Positions 36,013 through 48,446 of a stretch of DNA of 64,000 nt are shown here, in pieces. The stretch's first letter is position 1. Every line of letters starts with the position of its first letter. The DNA comes from Theobroma cacao (lineage: Eukaryota > Streptophyta > Magnoliopsida > Malvales > Malvaceae), in contig NC_030854.1 of the NCBI RefSeq assembly GCF_000208745.1, positions 7,554,832 to 7,618,831 on the forward strand, in the 5' to 3' direction. The notes below the pieces were generated by a model. The model saw only the letters and a program-made list of their open reading frames with translations, did no database searches and was not told the DNA's origin. Made by a program: the position numbers and the translations under genes.

Positions 36013-38274
36013 TGTAGACACTAAAAAAAAAAAGACAAGAAAAGTAGCAGTACGTCTGGTAGGGTGCGGACGCACCCTGCCAGACACCATCTTTCTTGCC
36101 AGGCGCCACCCTCACCCTGCCAGACACGAAAAATCCGCATCTAGCAGAGTAGTGGGAGCATGCCCCCTTTAGCCCAATATAAAGGTTGCACTGTAGCACA
36201 GGGAGCTGGGTGGAGCCAAAATCTAAAAGCCAAAAAAATTCCTAGGAATCCCTATCAACCCAAAAACACAGCATCAAAAACATCAAGAATCCTAGTCTAG
36301 CAGCCATAAGCAACCACAAAAACCACAATCCAAAAATCAAGAAAGCATACCAAAAAATCAGAAAATATGCATAATGAGAGAGGAAGAACGGTGGGGTTTT
36401 TTGGGTGAATTTTTGGTTGTTTTTTAGGGAGGATAAAGTCTTGGGACAGTGCTGTTGCCGGTTAGAAGATTGATTTTGGGGTTTTAGTGCCACTAGTGGA
36501 GGTGTCAAAGCTTGGGTTTTATTGTCGCCAGCTGTAAGGAAGCGATTTTGGGTAAGGGAGCAAAGAAAGATTTAGCCAGCGGCAAAAGGAAGGAGAGGGA
36601 GAGGAGAAAGGTTCGAGCGGCATCGGTTGGAAAAGAAAGATTTTGCTGCTGGCGAAAGGAAGAAGCGAGAGAGAGAGAGAGAAAGAGATCAAGCCAGCGT
36701 CGGAGAAAGAAAAGGAGAAATCCGGTCAGTTGTGTCGCATCACCGACGACGGCAGAAAGCCCCACTAGCCGCAGGCGGGTAATGAGGGAGAGAAAGGTGA
36801 GTTTTTTTTAGAGAGAAGTCAGAGTGTTTGGTTCTAGAGAGAGAGACCAAAGGGAAAAAATGGAGAGAGAATAAAAAAGAAGGTTTTTATACCTAGATAT
36901 GAGCTTAAACGACACCGTTTTGGAAAGGAGAAGCAGGCATTGAAACGACGTCGTTTTGGGCATTTACAGGCTGCTGGACAAGGACCAGATGGTGGGCATT
37001 GAGAGGTAGACCAGTTGGACCAGACTAATCGTGTTGGGCTACTGTCAACCCACTGAAGGTATACATTTTTGTTAGGTTTTGATTTTGTGGTTGTGCTGGG
37101 CCCAATGTTTAGGTAGAAAGACAAATCAATTTTAATAGAGTATTAGGTTGAATAAAAAACATAAGATACATATAAAAATGATTAAATGTTAAGAGAGAAC
37201 AGAAATTAAAAAAAATAGCAAATTAAAAATTAAAAAATAAACGAGAATAAATTAGGAAGAATTAGAATTAAAATGTAATGAAACAAAAATATGAAATATA
37301 TTAATTGGAAAAGATAGCTTTATATAAAATGGAGAGGGATATAAATGAAGAGAGAATGAAAATGAAAAGATAAAGAATTATTAATATAAATAAAATAATT
37401 GATACCGATAATGGGATGATCGGTCGGGACGGTAGAAGTCGCAATCTCTGGCCCATATTCCCTAGGTTCGAAATCCGAATCAAGGCTCCACCAGCACGAT
37501 GGGAGGGCCTCGATTTCAAGATCCCGAAATTTTTAATAAATAAAGAATTTGACTATACAAAGATTATTCAATAAAAATAATAAATAAATAACAATAGATA
37601 AAAGAAAATATAAGAATAATAAATAAAAATAATTCAAATATATAATAAATAATAAATTTATGAAAATGCAATATACATGACATTAAATAAATAAATAAAT
37701 AAATAATAATAAAAAATCTAAAACAACAACTAATTTAAAATTAAGCGTTAAATATCAAGTGGCACAAACTATGAATTAATAAATATTATAAAAAAAAGTG
37801 AAGACAGAAGATAAGAAAGGAAAAAAAAAAGGAATTAAAATATAGATATATTAGATATTAGGTTCGAATAAAAGATTGCTTACAAAAAAATATATAATAA
37901 CATAATAATAATAAAAATATAAAAATGTAAAAATAATAAAATAAATAAATAAATAAAAATAAAAAAATCATCAAAAAAATAAGTTTTGCAGTTCACTAAA
38001 AATAACATGGAATCATAAATAATTTATCTAATTATAAAAGGAAAATATAGGGAAAGTTAGAATAAAAATGTAAGGTACAAAAAAATAATAAGGAATAAAA
38101 TAGAAAATATAATAATAAAAAATATAATGAAATGAAAATAATAATTAAATAATAATAAATAAAAAAAATAGACAATTGCATTAGCATAGCATGTATATAT
38201 ATTGCGTCATGTATATATATTGTATCATGCATATCATTGCATATAAATATTTCTGTTTTCGAGTTTAAGCCCCG

Positions 38275-38560
38275 ATGATGGGATCTCCCGAGAATCTGGC
38301 GAAGGCAGGTATATTTTGGAAAGTTTCCTAGGTGAAAAGATGTCCTTAGGTCCCACTAGTATGATGGGAAGGCTCAAGAAACATCTTTAATAAAAGGCTT
38401 TTGCCCGAATTAGGTTCATTATGCACGAAAATATTATTTTCAAAGAAAACGTACGATGACCCCGATGACGGGATTTATTCATTGAATTTGCGAAGGCAAA
38501 TTTCTCGAATAATTCCCTAGGTGAGAGAATGCTCTAGATCCCACTAGTTAAAAGGTTATT
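38275..38560 (+). repeat. Diverged tandem unit in Ogre-like LTR
   Basis: Two units of about 185 bases share CCCGATGA(T/C)GGGAT, GCGAAGGCA and GATCCCACTAGT-type cores; a more degenerate third copy lies at 37400-37520. Confidence 0.7.
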
Positions 38561-38690
38561 CGTCCGACATATTTTTATCCGACATATTTTTATCCGACGC
38601 CATGCATTTCACTATAGTGAGAATATCCTATATAAAAGGTTATTCGTCCGACATATTTTTATCCGACGCCATGCATTTCATCTTGCCTCA
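38556..38690 (+). repeat. CCGACATATTTTTAT repeats
   Basis: TTATTCGTCCGACATATTTT, then TATCCGAC units and CGCCATGCATTTCA, the whole block repeated once about 80 bases on. Confidence 0.85.
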
Positions 38691-39284
38691 CATTTGCATT
38701 CCATTTTAAGTTAAATAGGAAATAAAATACGAGAATAATAACTAAGAAAATATAGTGAAATTAAAAATTAAAGCCTAATAGGATAATCTAAGAATGGTAC
38801 CGTTCATGGAATGAGTGTCCTGGGGGTGCTAATCCTTCCCCGGGCGTAACCCTACTCCCGAGCCTAGATCTAGAAAATCGTGGACCAGTTTAAGGTTTTA
38901 TTCGGCGGACTTAAAATTAATTTAAGGCTTCGTCGATTAGAATCGAGTCAATAGGTGGCCAATCGCACTTAGTAAAAAAGATTGGTGGCGACTCCTAGTT
39001 TTAGAGTTTTCACTCTCGTCTGGCGGTCGGGTTCTCGGACCCGCACGTTACGACAGGGGGGATGCACATGAGCTGGGTGAGATCATGGTGGTATTGATGT
39101 TTATTTATGTATATGAGTATATATATATTTTTGTGAAATAAAAGTTCATGAATATGGTATATGGTTGTAATGCATGTGAAATTTGGCATGATGAATCTTG
39201 AGAATTTCCCATTTTCTTGCAAATTAATTTTTATTGCAACACCGAATGGATTTTTAGTGCAAAGGAGGTCATTTTTACACTTAG

Positions 39285-39605
39285 GTGCTCTGCTTCTCAC
39301 TATAGTGAGAAACATTTTGTTTTGGCAGCTAGCAACTCGCTGCAACAAAAAAAAATCTCGCTGCAACGAGAAATTCTCAAGTTCTAATGCAAGGCTTTCA
39401 TTTTGATGAAAATTTTGACCACTTTCCCATCCGAACTGGGAAAAGTGGTAAACATAAAAGTTATATCCTTGACTCTTAGCTTTCTAATGGTCTAAAAATC
39501 AGGTCAATTGAACTTCTGTAACGGGAGATATGCTAGAAAAACTGAAACACATGCAAACCGACACTGAATCTCGTTGCAACGAGAATGAACTTCGCTGCAG
39601 CGAGA
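39285..39605 (+). repeat. CGCTGCAGCG-type palindromes in D 5' LTR
   Basis: Several decayed copies of TCTCGCTGCAGCGAGA (for example TCTCGCTGCAACGAGA at 39355 and TTCGCTGCAGCGAGA near 39591). Confidence 0.85.
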
Positions 39606-40306
39606 AACTTGCTGTCATGCTTGCTACCTTGCTTGATTTTGACATATTTTTCACCCATTTAACTTCATGGATTGATTTTGGGTTTTTGCAACACCATGAG
39701 GTTATTAATCAAAGTTTGAAATGAGTGGTTTTTAGTAAGAAACTAAATCAATTGCATTGTTTTTGAAACAAGTGCATCATGATTTTCAAATTCTTCCTAT
39801 TGTTTGCTTGTTCCCTTCTTATGTTCACTCACTGAGTTTTATACTCAAGTTTTTAAACTTCATGTTGTCAGATTTGGAGGCAGTTGGGACCTAGATTGAG
39901 TTGTCCATGTATGTTCACCTTCTTGGTAGGTACTATAGCATCTCAATAGCTGTACCTTCACCCATGGTCACTCTACTGACGGTCAAGAGTCTTATGCTTG
40001 TGTACATGTATAAGTAATGAAGACCACTAAGATTCATGTTAAAAATCAAATATGTATATTTGATTACTGATGCCACTGTAAGGTGGCAAATGAGTGATAC
40101 TATGTTAGCATAATACAAATGTAAATATTGGATTGCCATAAAACGTTACTGAAATATTTAAAATTGAGAATTGAAATATGTGGTTTTAGAAATGACGGTT
40201 GAGAATGATGATTGAGATTGCATAAAAAGGCTTGCTTGGGCTTAGTGGGCTATGCCCATTGGGCCCATGCGTCTGTCATGGCCCGAAATTTGGGCTGTGA
40301 CAAAGG

Positions 40307-40318
40307 TGGTATTAGAGC
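40307..40318 (+). other. Primer-binding site of element D
   Basis: TGGTATTAGAGC four bases after the LTR, tRNA-Met type with one change. A second site-like sequence follows at 40527. Confidence 0.85.
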
Positions 40319-40526
40319 AAAGTGTTTTACCACTATCCTCGGGAACTCTCGCATGTGAACAATGGGCGAAGCATGACTCTCTGCCCCGAGGCTATAGAGG
40401 AAAGGGCTACCTCTATCAGTGAGTGTGGAACCACCCTATAGTGCTCTGATAGGTACCCTTTTTTGCCACCTTTGATGAAGGAAAGGGCTACCCAGAAAGG
40501 GGTGGAGCCGCCCCTAGTGACAAAGG

Positions 40527-40538
40527 AGGTATCAGAGC
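40527..40538 (+). other. Second primer-site-like sequence of D
   Basis: GTGACAAAGGAGGTATCAGAGC repeats the LTR-end plus primer-site junction (…GTGACAAAGGTGGTATTAGAGC) 220 bases downstream, and it is this copy that is followed by the leader shared with element E (CTCTAGGTTTAGTTGAGTCC). Confidence 0.75.
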
Positions 40539-40539
40539 T

Positions 40540-43500
40540 CTAGGTTTAGTTGAGTCCTAGGGATTCTTGTGTCTGTCAACGGAGTTGTCGGAGTTAATGT
40601 AGGGTCTTGTTTGTGGTTTGTGACTGCAGCACAAATCATAGATAGAAGGCTATATGAACTCCTATTTCTAGTAACCTACCCTCCTACTAACATTATGTAA
40701 ATGTCATAAGTGGTGTCGTTGTCCAGGTTTGAGATGCCACACTAGACACGAGCTATTATTGGAAAGATTTTAAGCAAATACTCCTAAATGAAAGGTTAAT
40801 ATAATAATAAATCCCTCCCATTAAAGATGGAGGAAATTGGAGTTGGACTAAAAGGTCCGAAATAACTCATTTATTTGGTGGAGTTAACCATTGAGCCATG
40901 ATTGTCAATGGAAAGAAATTTGATGAGCATGGATGGTATTTGAGGTCAATATAAAGGAGCACGTGTGATAATGACAATAAGGGACAAACTTTGATCGGAA
41001 CGAATAATGATCATTGAGATTCACTTGAAGCTTGTACATCTAAGTATTAAGGGAGGTGTAAACTGATACCCACGTGCACGGAGGCAAGTGCACTGTGTTG
41101 ATTAAGCTTACCTTGCCCCTATATAAATGGCGTCGGACTTCCAAAATACTTTATATGCGGATATGTGTTGAATATGTGTGTAGTAGCCTAGACGGAGTTG
41201 GTTTTGATTCTAATTAAGTAACTGGGAGATTCCAAGGCTTGAATTGAATTATTGTGGTTTATGGTTATAATTGCATGAATTAGCTCAAGGGTGAAAGTCG
41301 TTAATTATTATAATTGACGTATGGTCATGACGTAAAAGGCTAGTAAATGATCTACTCTAAGGATGAGCTTGAATTTTGCCATGCTTAATGTGGAGCCAAA
41401 GGATTAAAGGACTAGATGTGGATTTAGCAGTTTGAAATTAAATGACATGGAAATGACAAATTTAGTCTAAGTGCCATATGGAGTTCTATATGAAGATCTA
41501 TATATGAATTGCTTTAAAGGTCAATTTAAAAATATGTTTGGTTCAATATGCAACCTATGATGTAAATGATTAGTCTTGAATGTGACTTCTCCAAAGGTAA
41601 AAGACTTAAAACATGTGGATTTTCATATATGATCTAAGAGGAAGCTTCTGTAACTTAAGTTTAAGAAATTTGGATCTTATGACTGCAAAGGCAAGATACA
41701 AAATTACATGAATTGTTTATCTTATGGATGTGATTGGTTAAGAATTGATGAGTAAAGTTAAGATCTCAACACTAAGTGGTGTACAATTTGATATATGTGT
41801 ATCTAAGAGTAAATTTGGAGATCATTGCTTAATCAATTTGTACTGAATGTTATGGTAAAGGTATGTGAATGCTAGTAGTGAAGTATACCCAAAGTGAGAT
41901 ATGTTAAGACTAATGTTTCGATTGCAAACTTGTGATAGAAAGCTAGTTTTGCAAATTATGATTTCCATGATCATAAAATATATGGAGATTATCAATATGT
42001 AGGCATACACTTGGAGTTGTACATCTTGTGATCCCCATGCATCATATGGAAGAAGATATCCCATAAGGGAGTTTACCCTGATTTATGGTTACATGACAAT
42101 AGGCTTGGCATAAGATTGAGAGTGCCTTGGCATAAATTTGGAATGTATTGTGAAAGGTTGAAAAGCCACATATACTTTGACAAGGTCAATAACATGAATG
42201 AGGGGGAAATATGGATGTTGATATGTTGAGCATAAAAAGCTTAAGGATAATTAATGCAATTATACTAAGTTAGATGGTACGATCCGAACTAAGAACACAG
42301 ACAGCTTGGGAGATTTTAAAATAATGTCCAATGAGACCATTGAGCTAAAGTGTTATCGGGCATACAATGAACGATTAAAGTTATGGGTGGCTTTGAAGAT
42401 AAGCCTTTGATTATTTAAGTTCTCAATGGAACCCTATAAAAGGAAGTGTTTAAGTGTTTTGGAAATGTATGGAAAAGCATAAGAGAATATATTAGCTTGA
42501 CTTACTATAAGAGGTCAAAATTTGGATGGCCATGAATGGCTTGTGAGTAACTTAACAATGTATAGGTAAATGTGCAAGGGAGCTATGATTGATAGATAAG
42601 GGTAGAACTTTAATGATGAGACTATGTTCACTGCTTTAGGCATTGAATTGTAAATTACGAACATGTATCCACCATATGAACACCCTGGTGAGATAAATTC
42701 GAGAGATTTTTCACAATGAGAAAACACTAAAGCTCAAAGAGCAAATGACTGTATAATTAAGTTGGGACTCATAACAGATATGTAACATGAGTATAAAAAA
42801 AATAAAATAAAATAAAAATATATGTTGCAAATATAAGGGTGCCTGGAAATGTTGGTTTGAGACAACGATTACCTTGCCAATATGTAGATCTGATGAAGTT
42901 GTGGTCTCGATATGCTTGTAGATGTAAGGCATAAATGGTGAAATGTGTTTCCCCCACAAGTTTCAATTTATTTTGATTAATTATTAAGGTAAAGTGCTTG
43001 ATAGGGATAGGCAAAGGTTGAATTATGCTTCAAATGTTTAGAGAAAGAGGGTGACATGGTTTGATGAAATGATACTACCCTTCGTAAAGGAATAGAAATA
43101 CGCTACTGGAATTGCAGAGATCTACTTAGAAAAGAAATGATGATTTGAGAATTCAAGTACTGGTATACGAGTAAAGATTTGGTAATGAGACATGACCTAA
43201 AGTTGGAATACTATAATATGAATTTTGACTAAGAAAATAGACTTATAAAACACGTGGTGTTCGGAGATTGTGCTAATTAGTGGTTGACTCTTGTATGAGA
43301 ATAAAATATTGAAATCAGCGTTGTGTATTCACCACAAATGATGAGCATGATCTAACCAACCACGAGAAGAAATGATTCTAAACTTGATTGTTGGTTATTT
43401 TGGTTTTACAAACGGCTTATTGAGCTTGATATGCCTAAGGCTATTCGAAGTTAAAATTTTTGGAAATATATATGTATGGATATATATGTTGCATATTGGT

Positions 43501-44995
43501 ATAAAAACTCATGCGGAGTTAGTTATAATTTGATTCGAGGATGACATTTTATCAATGGTTATAGTGCTAGACAATGATTAAAATAATTTATCACTGAATT
43601 TGGCAGTGAACAAGTGGATTATAATGCTGTTAGCTTAAAAGTAAGTGTTTATACTTTTTGTATGAGTTCATCAAATTCTATTATATCGTGATAAAACTTG
43701 GTGTTTTGATATAGCCTAAGAGGCTTGGCATATGAACTAGCTTAATTGTGAGCTAGAAATTGTTAGGTTATTATAAAGTACACAAATAGAGAAGTATGAC
43801 ATGAATTTAATATCCTAAGGGGCAATGGAAAATGATGTATCAGTTTTGGTATAGCTTCAATATATATAGTTTTGATATATAAAGATGTGGGGAAAAGTCT
43901 ATAACTTATGTGTAGAGGTGTGCATTTGAATTCGTATAATTAAAAGTGTAAAAATTTGCCTTGATTGGTATAAAGCTCATGATTCAAAATGAATGATTAT
44001 GAATTTAATTTTCTAAGGTAAAAAGGACAAAAGAAGTTAATATCATAAAGGTCTTAATAGATGATTCTTAAATTTTAAAATGCACTTAAGGAGAGATAAA
44101 TGTTTAATTTGATCTTCAGATTGATGAACTAATGAGGCCATGAGATCTGATGTTTGGAGTAAATTTGAGAAATATCAAGTAGATATGTTGTGGGTGATTG
44201 ATGACGAGCAAATTAGCTATGACATCGAAAATATAGAAATAATTAGTAATCAAAATGAGACTTGGAAAGGAACTTTAAAGGACAAATTTTAAGCAACTTT
44301 AATCTTGAGAGGTTGAGTTATTGATTAAAGAGATTGGTTAAGATTATAAGGGGGTATGTGGAATGTCATAATTTATTAAAATGCCTTGTGGTATAAGTTG
44401 AGATTTATTTAGTGAGCACTCGATCATGAAAGTATTGGAGTTTGTTTTTGGGAATATGGTTACTAATGGTTACCGAATTTGAATCATCCGTGATGTAAAA
44501 CATATAAGCATAAATAAAGAGTGTTTGATCATTATGTATTATGAAATGCTTGAATGGAATTTGTATGGAGGTATGTAAAACGAAATAGAGGTTGGTTGAC
44601 CATTTAGACCCATAGTCAATGGTGGAATAAATGCTTGAATGTTGGAAAGTTTGATAAAAGATAAAGGTAGAGGAATTGTGGATGGTTAAGTAAACATGCA
44701 TGATTGATGATTTAAGGATGATTTAATTGAGGTGTGACCAAAATTAATAGCATATTTGAATTCTCTTCATAAGATAAAGAATGATATTGTTTTGATTCAA
44801 CAAAAGTAGTATACATAATTATATATTATGACGTCGTCGACTTTTCTATAAAGATTGGAAGTTGATATGATGCATAGACAGAGATCTTATGCTAAGAATG
44901 GCCAACGAAAGTGATATAGAAGAATTTTAGAACTTTGGTTGTTCACCCTACTCCGATTTGAATTTGAGGACGAATTCATTTTAAGTGGGGGAGAC
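40540..44995 (+). other. Element D internal region without coding capacity
   Basis: The first 200 bases share the leader of element E. The rest, about 4.2 kb, is AT-rich with no frame above about 100 codons and no retrotransposon motif. It ends TTTGAGGACGAATTC and the polypurine tract AAGTGGGGGAGAC (44983-44995), as in E. I see nothing else in it. Confidence 0.75.
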
Positions 44996-46293
44996 TGTAG
45001 TACTCTTTATTTTGATACGGTGGCTAATAAAGTTTATGGATGCCAATTGAAGTTGATTGCTGAGTTAAAAGGGTAATTTAGAAGTGAACCTGTGATATCT
45101 CTATCTCCATAGGCACATAACTAGAAGTAGACGTGATAATGCGGACTAAGAGTAATTTCGTAATTTCTCTTGGTGAGCTCCTACGAGTAGATTTTTTTTA
45201 TGCTATTCAGGTCTATATAGGCCTAAGGAATGAATGCATGATGTTTATGATGGTAAATAAATGAGAAAGATAAAAATAATGATAATTTCCATGGTAGGGG
45301 TAAAATGGTCATTTTGCATCTAGAGTCTAAATTTTTTTAGTTTCGTGAATCCAAGTGCCTTTAGACTATTATGGACTTTGTTTCGGTGTCAAAAGAGCAA
45401 AAAGGTTGGACAAAGGTTGGGAGGAAGACAAAACCACCATGTTGAGGGCATTTTGGTAATTTCGGTGGAAATTTGGATTAACTTGAAGCATAAATATCTG
45501 AGCTCTAGTAGCTTCCAGTAGCTTCTCCTTCTTCTTCTTCCTCCCTTTTCACATTCCTTTTATCCTCCATGGAAGCTTGCTTTGCAACTTCCATAACTTT
45601 CTCTCCCTAGCTCCAATTTTCATGCTTTTGTGCACTTTTTCATATAACCTTTGTGCTCTTTCACTCTCTCACTTTAAAACCCTTGAAAAGTCTTTGTTCA
45701 TCACTTTCTCTCACTAGTTGAAAGTTTTCGAGAGAGAAAGAGAGAGTTGCCATAATAGATTGGAATCTTTTGAAAAAGAATTCAACTACGAAAAACCACC
45801 AAGGTGAGTAATGAATTAGGTTAAATTTTCAAGTTGTTGATAACGGTTGATGATTAGAGTGGTGAGTTCATCTATTGCAGAGATTTTTATTCATTTTTAA
45901 GGTGACTGGAGTAGTGAAATAAATAGCCACCTAATGGTGATTGAAAGCTAATTAGGAATAACAAGTAGAGCTTGATTTAAGAAATAGCTTTTAGAAATGC
46001 ATTTATGCAAATTGGGTTGGTAGTGATGTTGTGTCTATGTGATAGGTTCCAACGAGGCCTCACATGTCCATTTGAAGCAATAATCGAAGTTAGAATTGAT
46101 TAAAGAATCAACTAGATCGATGAGTGAACTTGCATTTTAAAACTGTTTTCGGAATGTGAATCTATTTGCACAAACATTGATTGATTTTATCCAACTTTTC
46201 TTAAAAACGTGTACCTTGGGAACAAGCCTTTGATAAATTATCTCTATGTTATGACATGTGGCTGTTATGGATTCATGCATTACTACATTATGT

Positions 46294-46294
<1 letters not shown>

Positions 46295-46348
<54 letters not shown>
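46295..46348. repeat. AT microsatellite in D 3' LTR
   Basis: About 54 bases of AT repeat; the 5' LTR has about 10 at the same place (35792-35801). Confidence 0.95.
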
Positions 46349-46352
<4 letters not shown>

Positions 46353-46390
46353 GCATTGATAGTTGATATAGTGTGATAATTATAACCACG

Positions 46391-46575
46391 GGTGTGCACG
46401 ATGTGGGGGGATACACATGCCGGTGATGACTGTGGGGAGGGAAATAGATGATGATAGTGTCTGTGTGCACGATGTGGGGGGATGTACACGATGGCACTAA
46501 CTGTGCACGATGTGGGGGGATGCACACGATGACTCCGACTATGTGCACGATGTGTGGGGGTGCACATGAGCTGGG
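46391..46575 (+). repeat. Minisatellite in D 3' LTR
   Basis: Units with GTGCACGATGTGGGGGGATG, uninterrupted here. Confidence 0.93.
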
Positions 46576-46614
46576 TGAAATGATGGTGGTATTGGTGTTT
46601 ATTTATGTATATAA

Positions 46615-46615
<1 letters not shown>

Positions 46616-46654
<39 letters not shown>
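46616..46654. repeat. Second AT microsatellite in D 3' LTR
   Basis: About 39 bases of AT repeat; the 5' LTR has about 11 at the same place (39117-39127). Confidence 0.95.
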
Positions 46655-46657
<3 letters not shown>

Positions 46658-46819
46658 TTTGAAATAAAAGTTCATGAATATGGTATACTGTTGTAATGCA
46701 TGTGAAATTTGGCATGATGAATCTTGAGAATTTCCCATTTTCTTGCAAATTGATTTTTATTGCAAAACCAAATGGATTTTTAGTGCAAATGAGGTCCTTT
46801 TTACACTTAGGTGCCCTGC

Positions 46820-47110
46820 TTCTCGCTGTAGTGAGAAACATTCTGTTTTGGCAACCAGCAACTCGCTGCAGCAAAAATAAATCTCGCTGCAGCGAGAAAC
46901 TCTCGAGTTGTAATGCAGGGCTTTCATTTCAATGAAGATTTTGGCCATCTTCCCATCCGAACTGGGAAAATCGGTAAACATAAAAGTTGTAGCCCTGTCT
47001 CTTAGCTTTCTAATGGTTTAAAAATCAGGTCAAATAAAATTCTGTAACGGGAGATATACTAGAAAAACTAAAACACAGACAAACTGACACTGAATCTCGC
47101 TGCAACGAGA
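46820..47110 (+). repeat. TCTCGCTGCAGCGAGA palindromes in D 3' LTR
   Basis: A perfect 16-base palindrome at 46882-46897 and at least four partial copies around it. Confidence 0.9.
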
Positions 47111-47808
47111 AACTTTCTGCCATGCTTGCTACCTTGCTTGATTTTGACATATTTTTCACCCATTTAACTTCATGGATTGATCTTGGGTTTTTGCAACACC
47201 ATGAGGTTATTAATCAAAGTTTTAAATGAAGGATTTTTAGTAAAAAAACTAAATCAATTACATTGTTTTTTAAACAAGTTCATCATGATTTCCAAATTAT
47301 TCCTATTAATTGTTTGTTCCCTTCTTATGTTCACTCATTTAATTTTATACTCACATTTTTAAACTTCATGTTTTCATATTTGGAGGCAGTTGGGACCTAG
47401 ATTGAGTTGTCCATGTATGTTCGCCTTCTTGGTAGGTACTGTGGCATCTTAGTAGCTGTACCTTCACCCACGGTCACTCTGCTGACGGTCAAGAGTCTTG
47501 TGCTTGTGTACATGTATAAGTAATGAAGACCACTAAGATTCATGTTAAAAATCAAATATGTATATTTGATTATTGATGCCACTGTAAGGTGGCAAATGAG
47601 TGATACTATGTTAGCATAATACAAATGTGAATATTGGATTGCCATAAAACGTTATTGAAATATTTAAAATTGAGAATTGAAATATGTGGTTTTAGAAATG
47701 ACGGTTGAGAATGATGATTGGGATTGCATAAAAAGGCTTGCTTGGGCTTAGTGGGCTATGTCCATTGGGCCCATGCGCTAGTCATGGCCTTAAATTTAGG
47801 CTGTGGCA

Positions 47809-48000
47809 ATTAACATCTCAAAAAATCCAGTTCAGCACTCTAGAACAAATCACATTGAACTTCGACATCATTTTATCCGATATCATGTGCTTAAAGGAGA
47901 CATTAAAATTGAATTTGTCAACACCTTGAATCAATTGGCTGATATATTTACCAAATCCTTAAATGAGGAAAGATTTTGTGAAATTAGGAGAAATCTATGA
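47809..48000 (+). pseudogene. pol: C1 RNase H, C-terminal end of pol
   Basis: Resumes right after D: the TSD ATTAA, then [20 protein letters not shown] and [20 protein letters not shown], the standard last block of copia polyproteins, ending at TGA 47998-48000. No stop within the block. Confidence 0.95.
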
Positions 48001-48446
48001 ATGGTTAATGTACAAGAGTTTTAGGTAAATTTTTGAGCTTTTCTTTCATAAGATAGTAGATACTTAGTTGATTAAGAGAATCACTTAACTGACTAAAAGC
48101 ATTCTATGCTGATCCTTTTTTTAGAATGATAGACTTAGTCGGATAAGGGTAAAACTTAGTCAGTTAAGAAGCTAAAATAAAAATAATAAAATTTAAGGAA
48201 AAAGGAAAGCTTAACGGGGGAAGAAGAAAAGGAAAAACCGTTTAACTGAAAAACAAAATGGGAGGCAAAATTTTGAATTTTTAGAAAGGGGGTAACTAAC
48301 CACATTTAAAAAGGGGGAGAGTAATAACCTCTCTTAACTCTCTGCTCTCTCTTTTTATTGTCTCCCATCTGAAACCTATTCTCTCAAAACCGAAACCCCC
48401 TCTTCTCAAACTTTCCAAACCCTAAGTCTAAAACTGCCCAAAACCG

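Larger units (their letters stand above)
36013..39055 (+). mobile_element. Solo LTR of an Ogre/Tat-like gypsy family
   Basis: Starts TGTAGACACTAAAA and ends CCGCACGTTACGACA. TSD TGGGG at 36008-36012 and GGGGG at 39056-39060, four of five, inside the D minisatellite. The 3' end with TTGGTGGCGACTCC and ACGTTACGACA is what I know from Ogre/Tat-type LTRs. TATAAAGG at 36178-36185 is a plausible TATA box. AAACGACACCGTTTTGG and AAACGACGTCGTTTTGGG lie near 36908 and 36941. 37130-38240 is very AT-rich with no gene. Frames such as 36512-36811 are Arg/Lys/Glu low-complexity translations of purine-rich LTR and are not credible genes. Confidence 0.88.
34492..40302 (+). mobile_element. Element D 5' LTR, split by an Ogre-like solo LTR
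   Basis: Starts TGTAGTACTCTG and ends TTTGGGCTGTGACA; net length about 2.8 kb after removing 36013-39055. TATA-like CATAAATATTTG near 34985. Confidence 0.93.
34492..47808 (+). mobile_element. Element D: LTR element without coding capacity
   Basis: LTRs at 34492-40302 (with a nested solo LTR) and 44996-47808, internal region 40303-44995. TSD ATTAA is perfect (34487-34491 and 47809-47813). Primer site and polypurine tract are present; no gag, pol or other domain is. This is the layout of a LARD-type non-autonomous element, apparently derived from a Del/Tekay-like gypsy lineage. The perfect TSD and low apparent divergence between its LTRs suggest it is younger than C1. Confidence 0.93.
44996..47808 (+). 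mobile_element. Element D 3' LTR
   Basis: 2,813 bases, TGTAGTACTCTTTATTTTG to TTTAGGCTGTGGCA. Aligns with the 5' LTR outside the nested insertion. Compared with the 5' LTR it has two greatly expanded AT runs. Open frames such as 46283-46738 read through its minisatellite and microsatellites and are not genes. Confidence 0.95.

Noticed and set aside
36512..36811. Arg/Lys/Glu-rich 99-codon frame
   Set aside because: It is a purine-rich low-complexity block in the Ogre-like LTR, with a mirror frame on the other strand and no family support.
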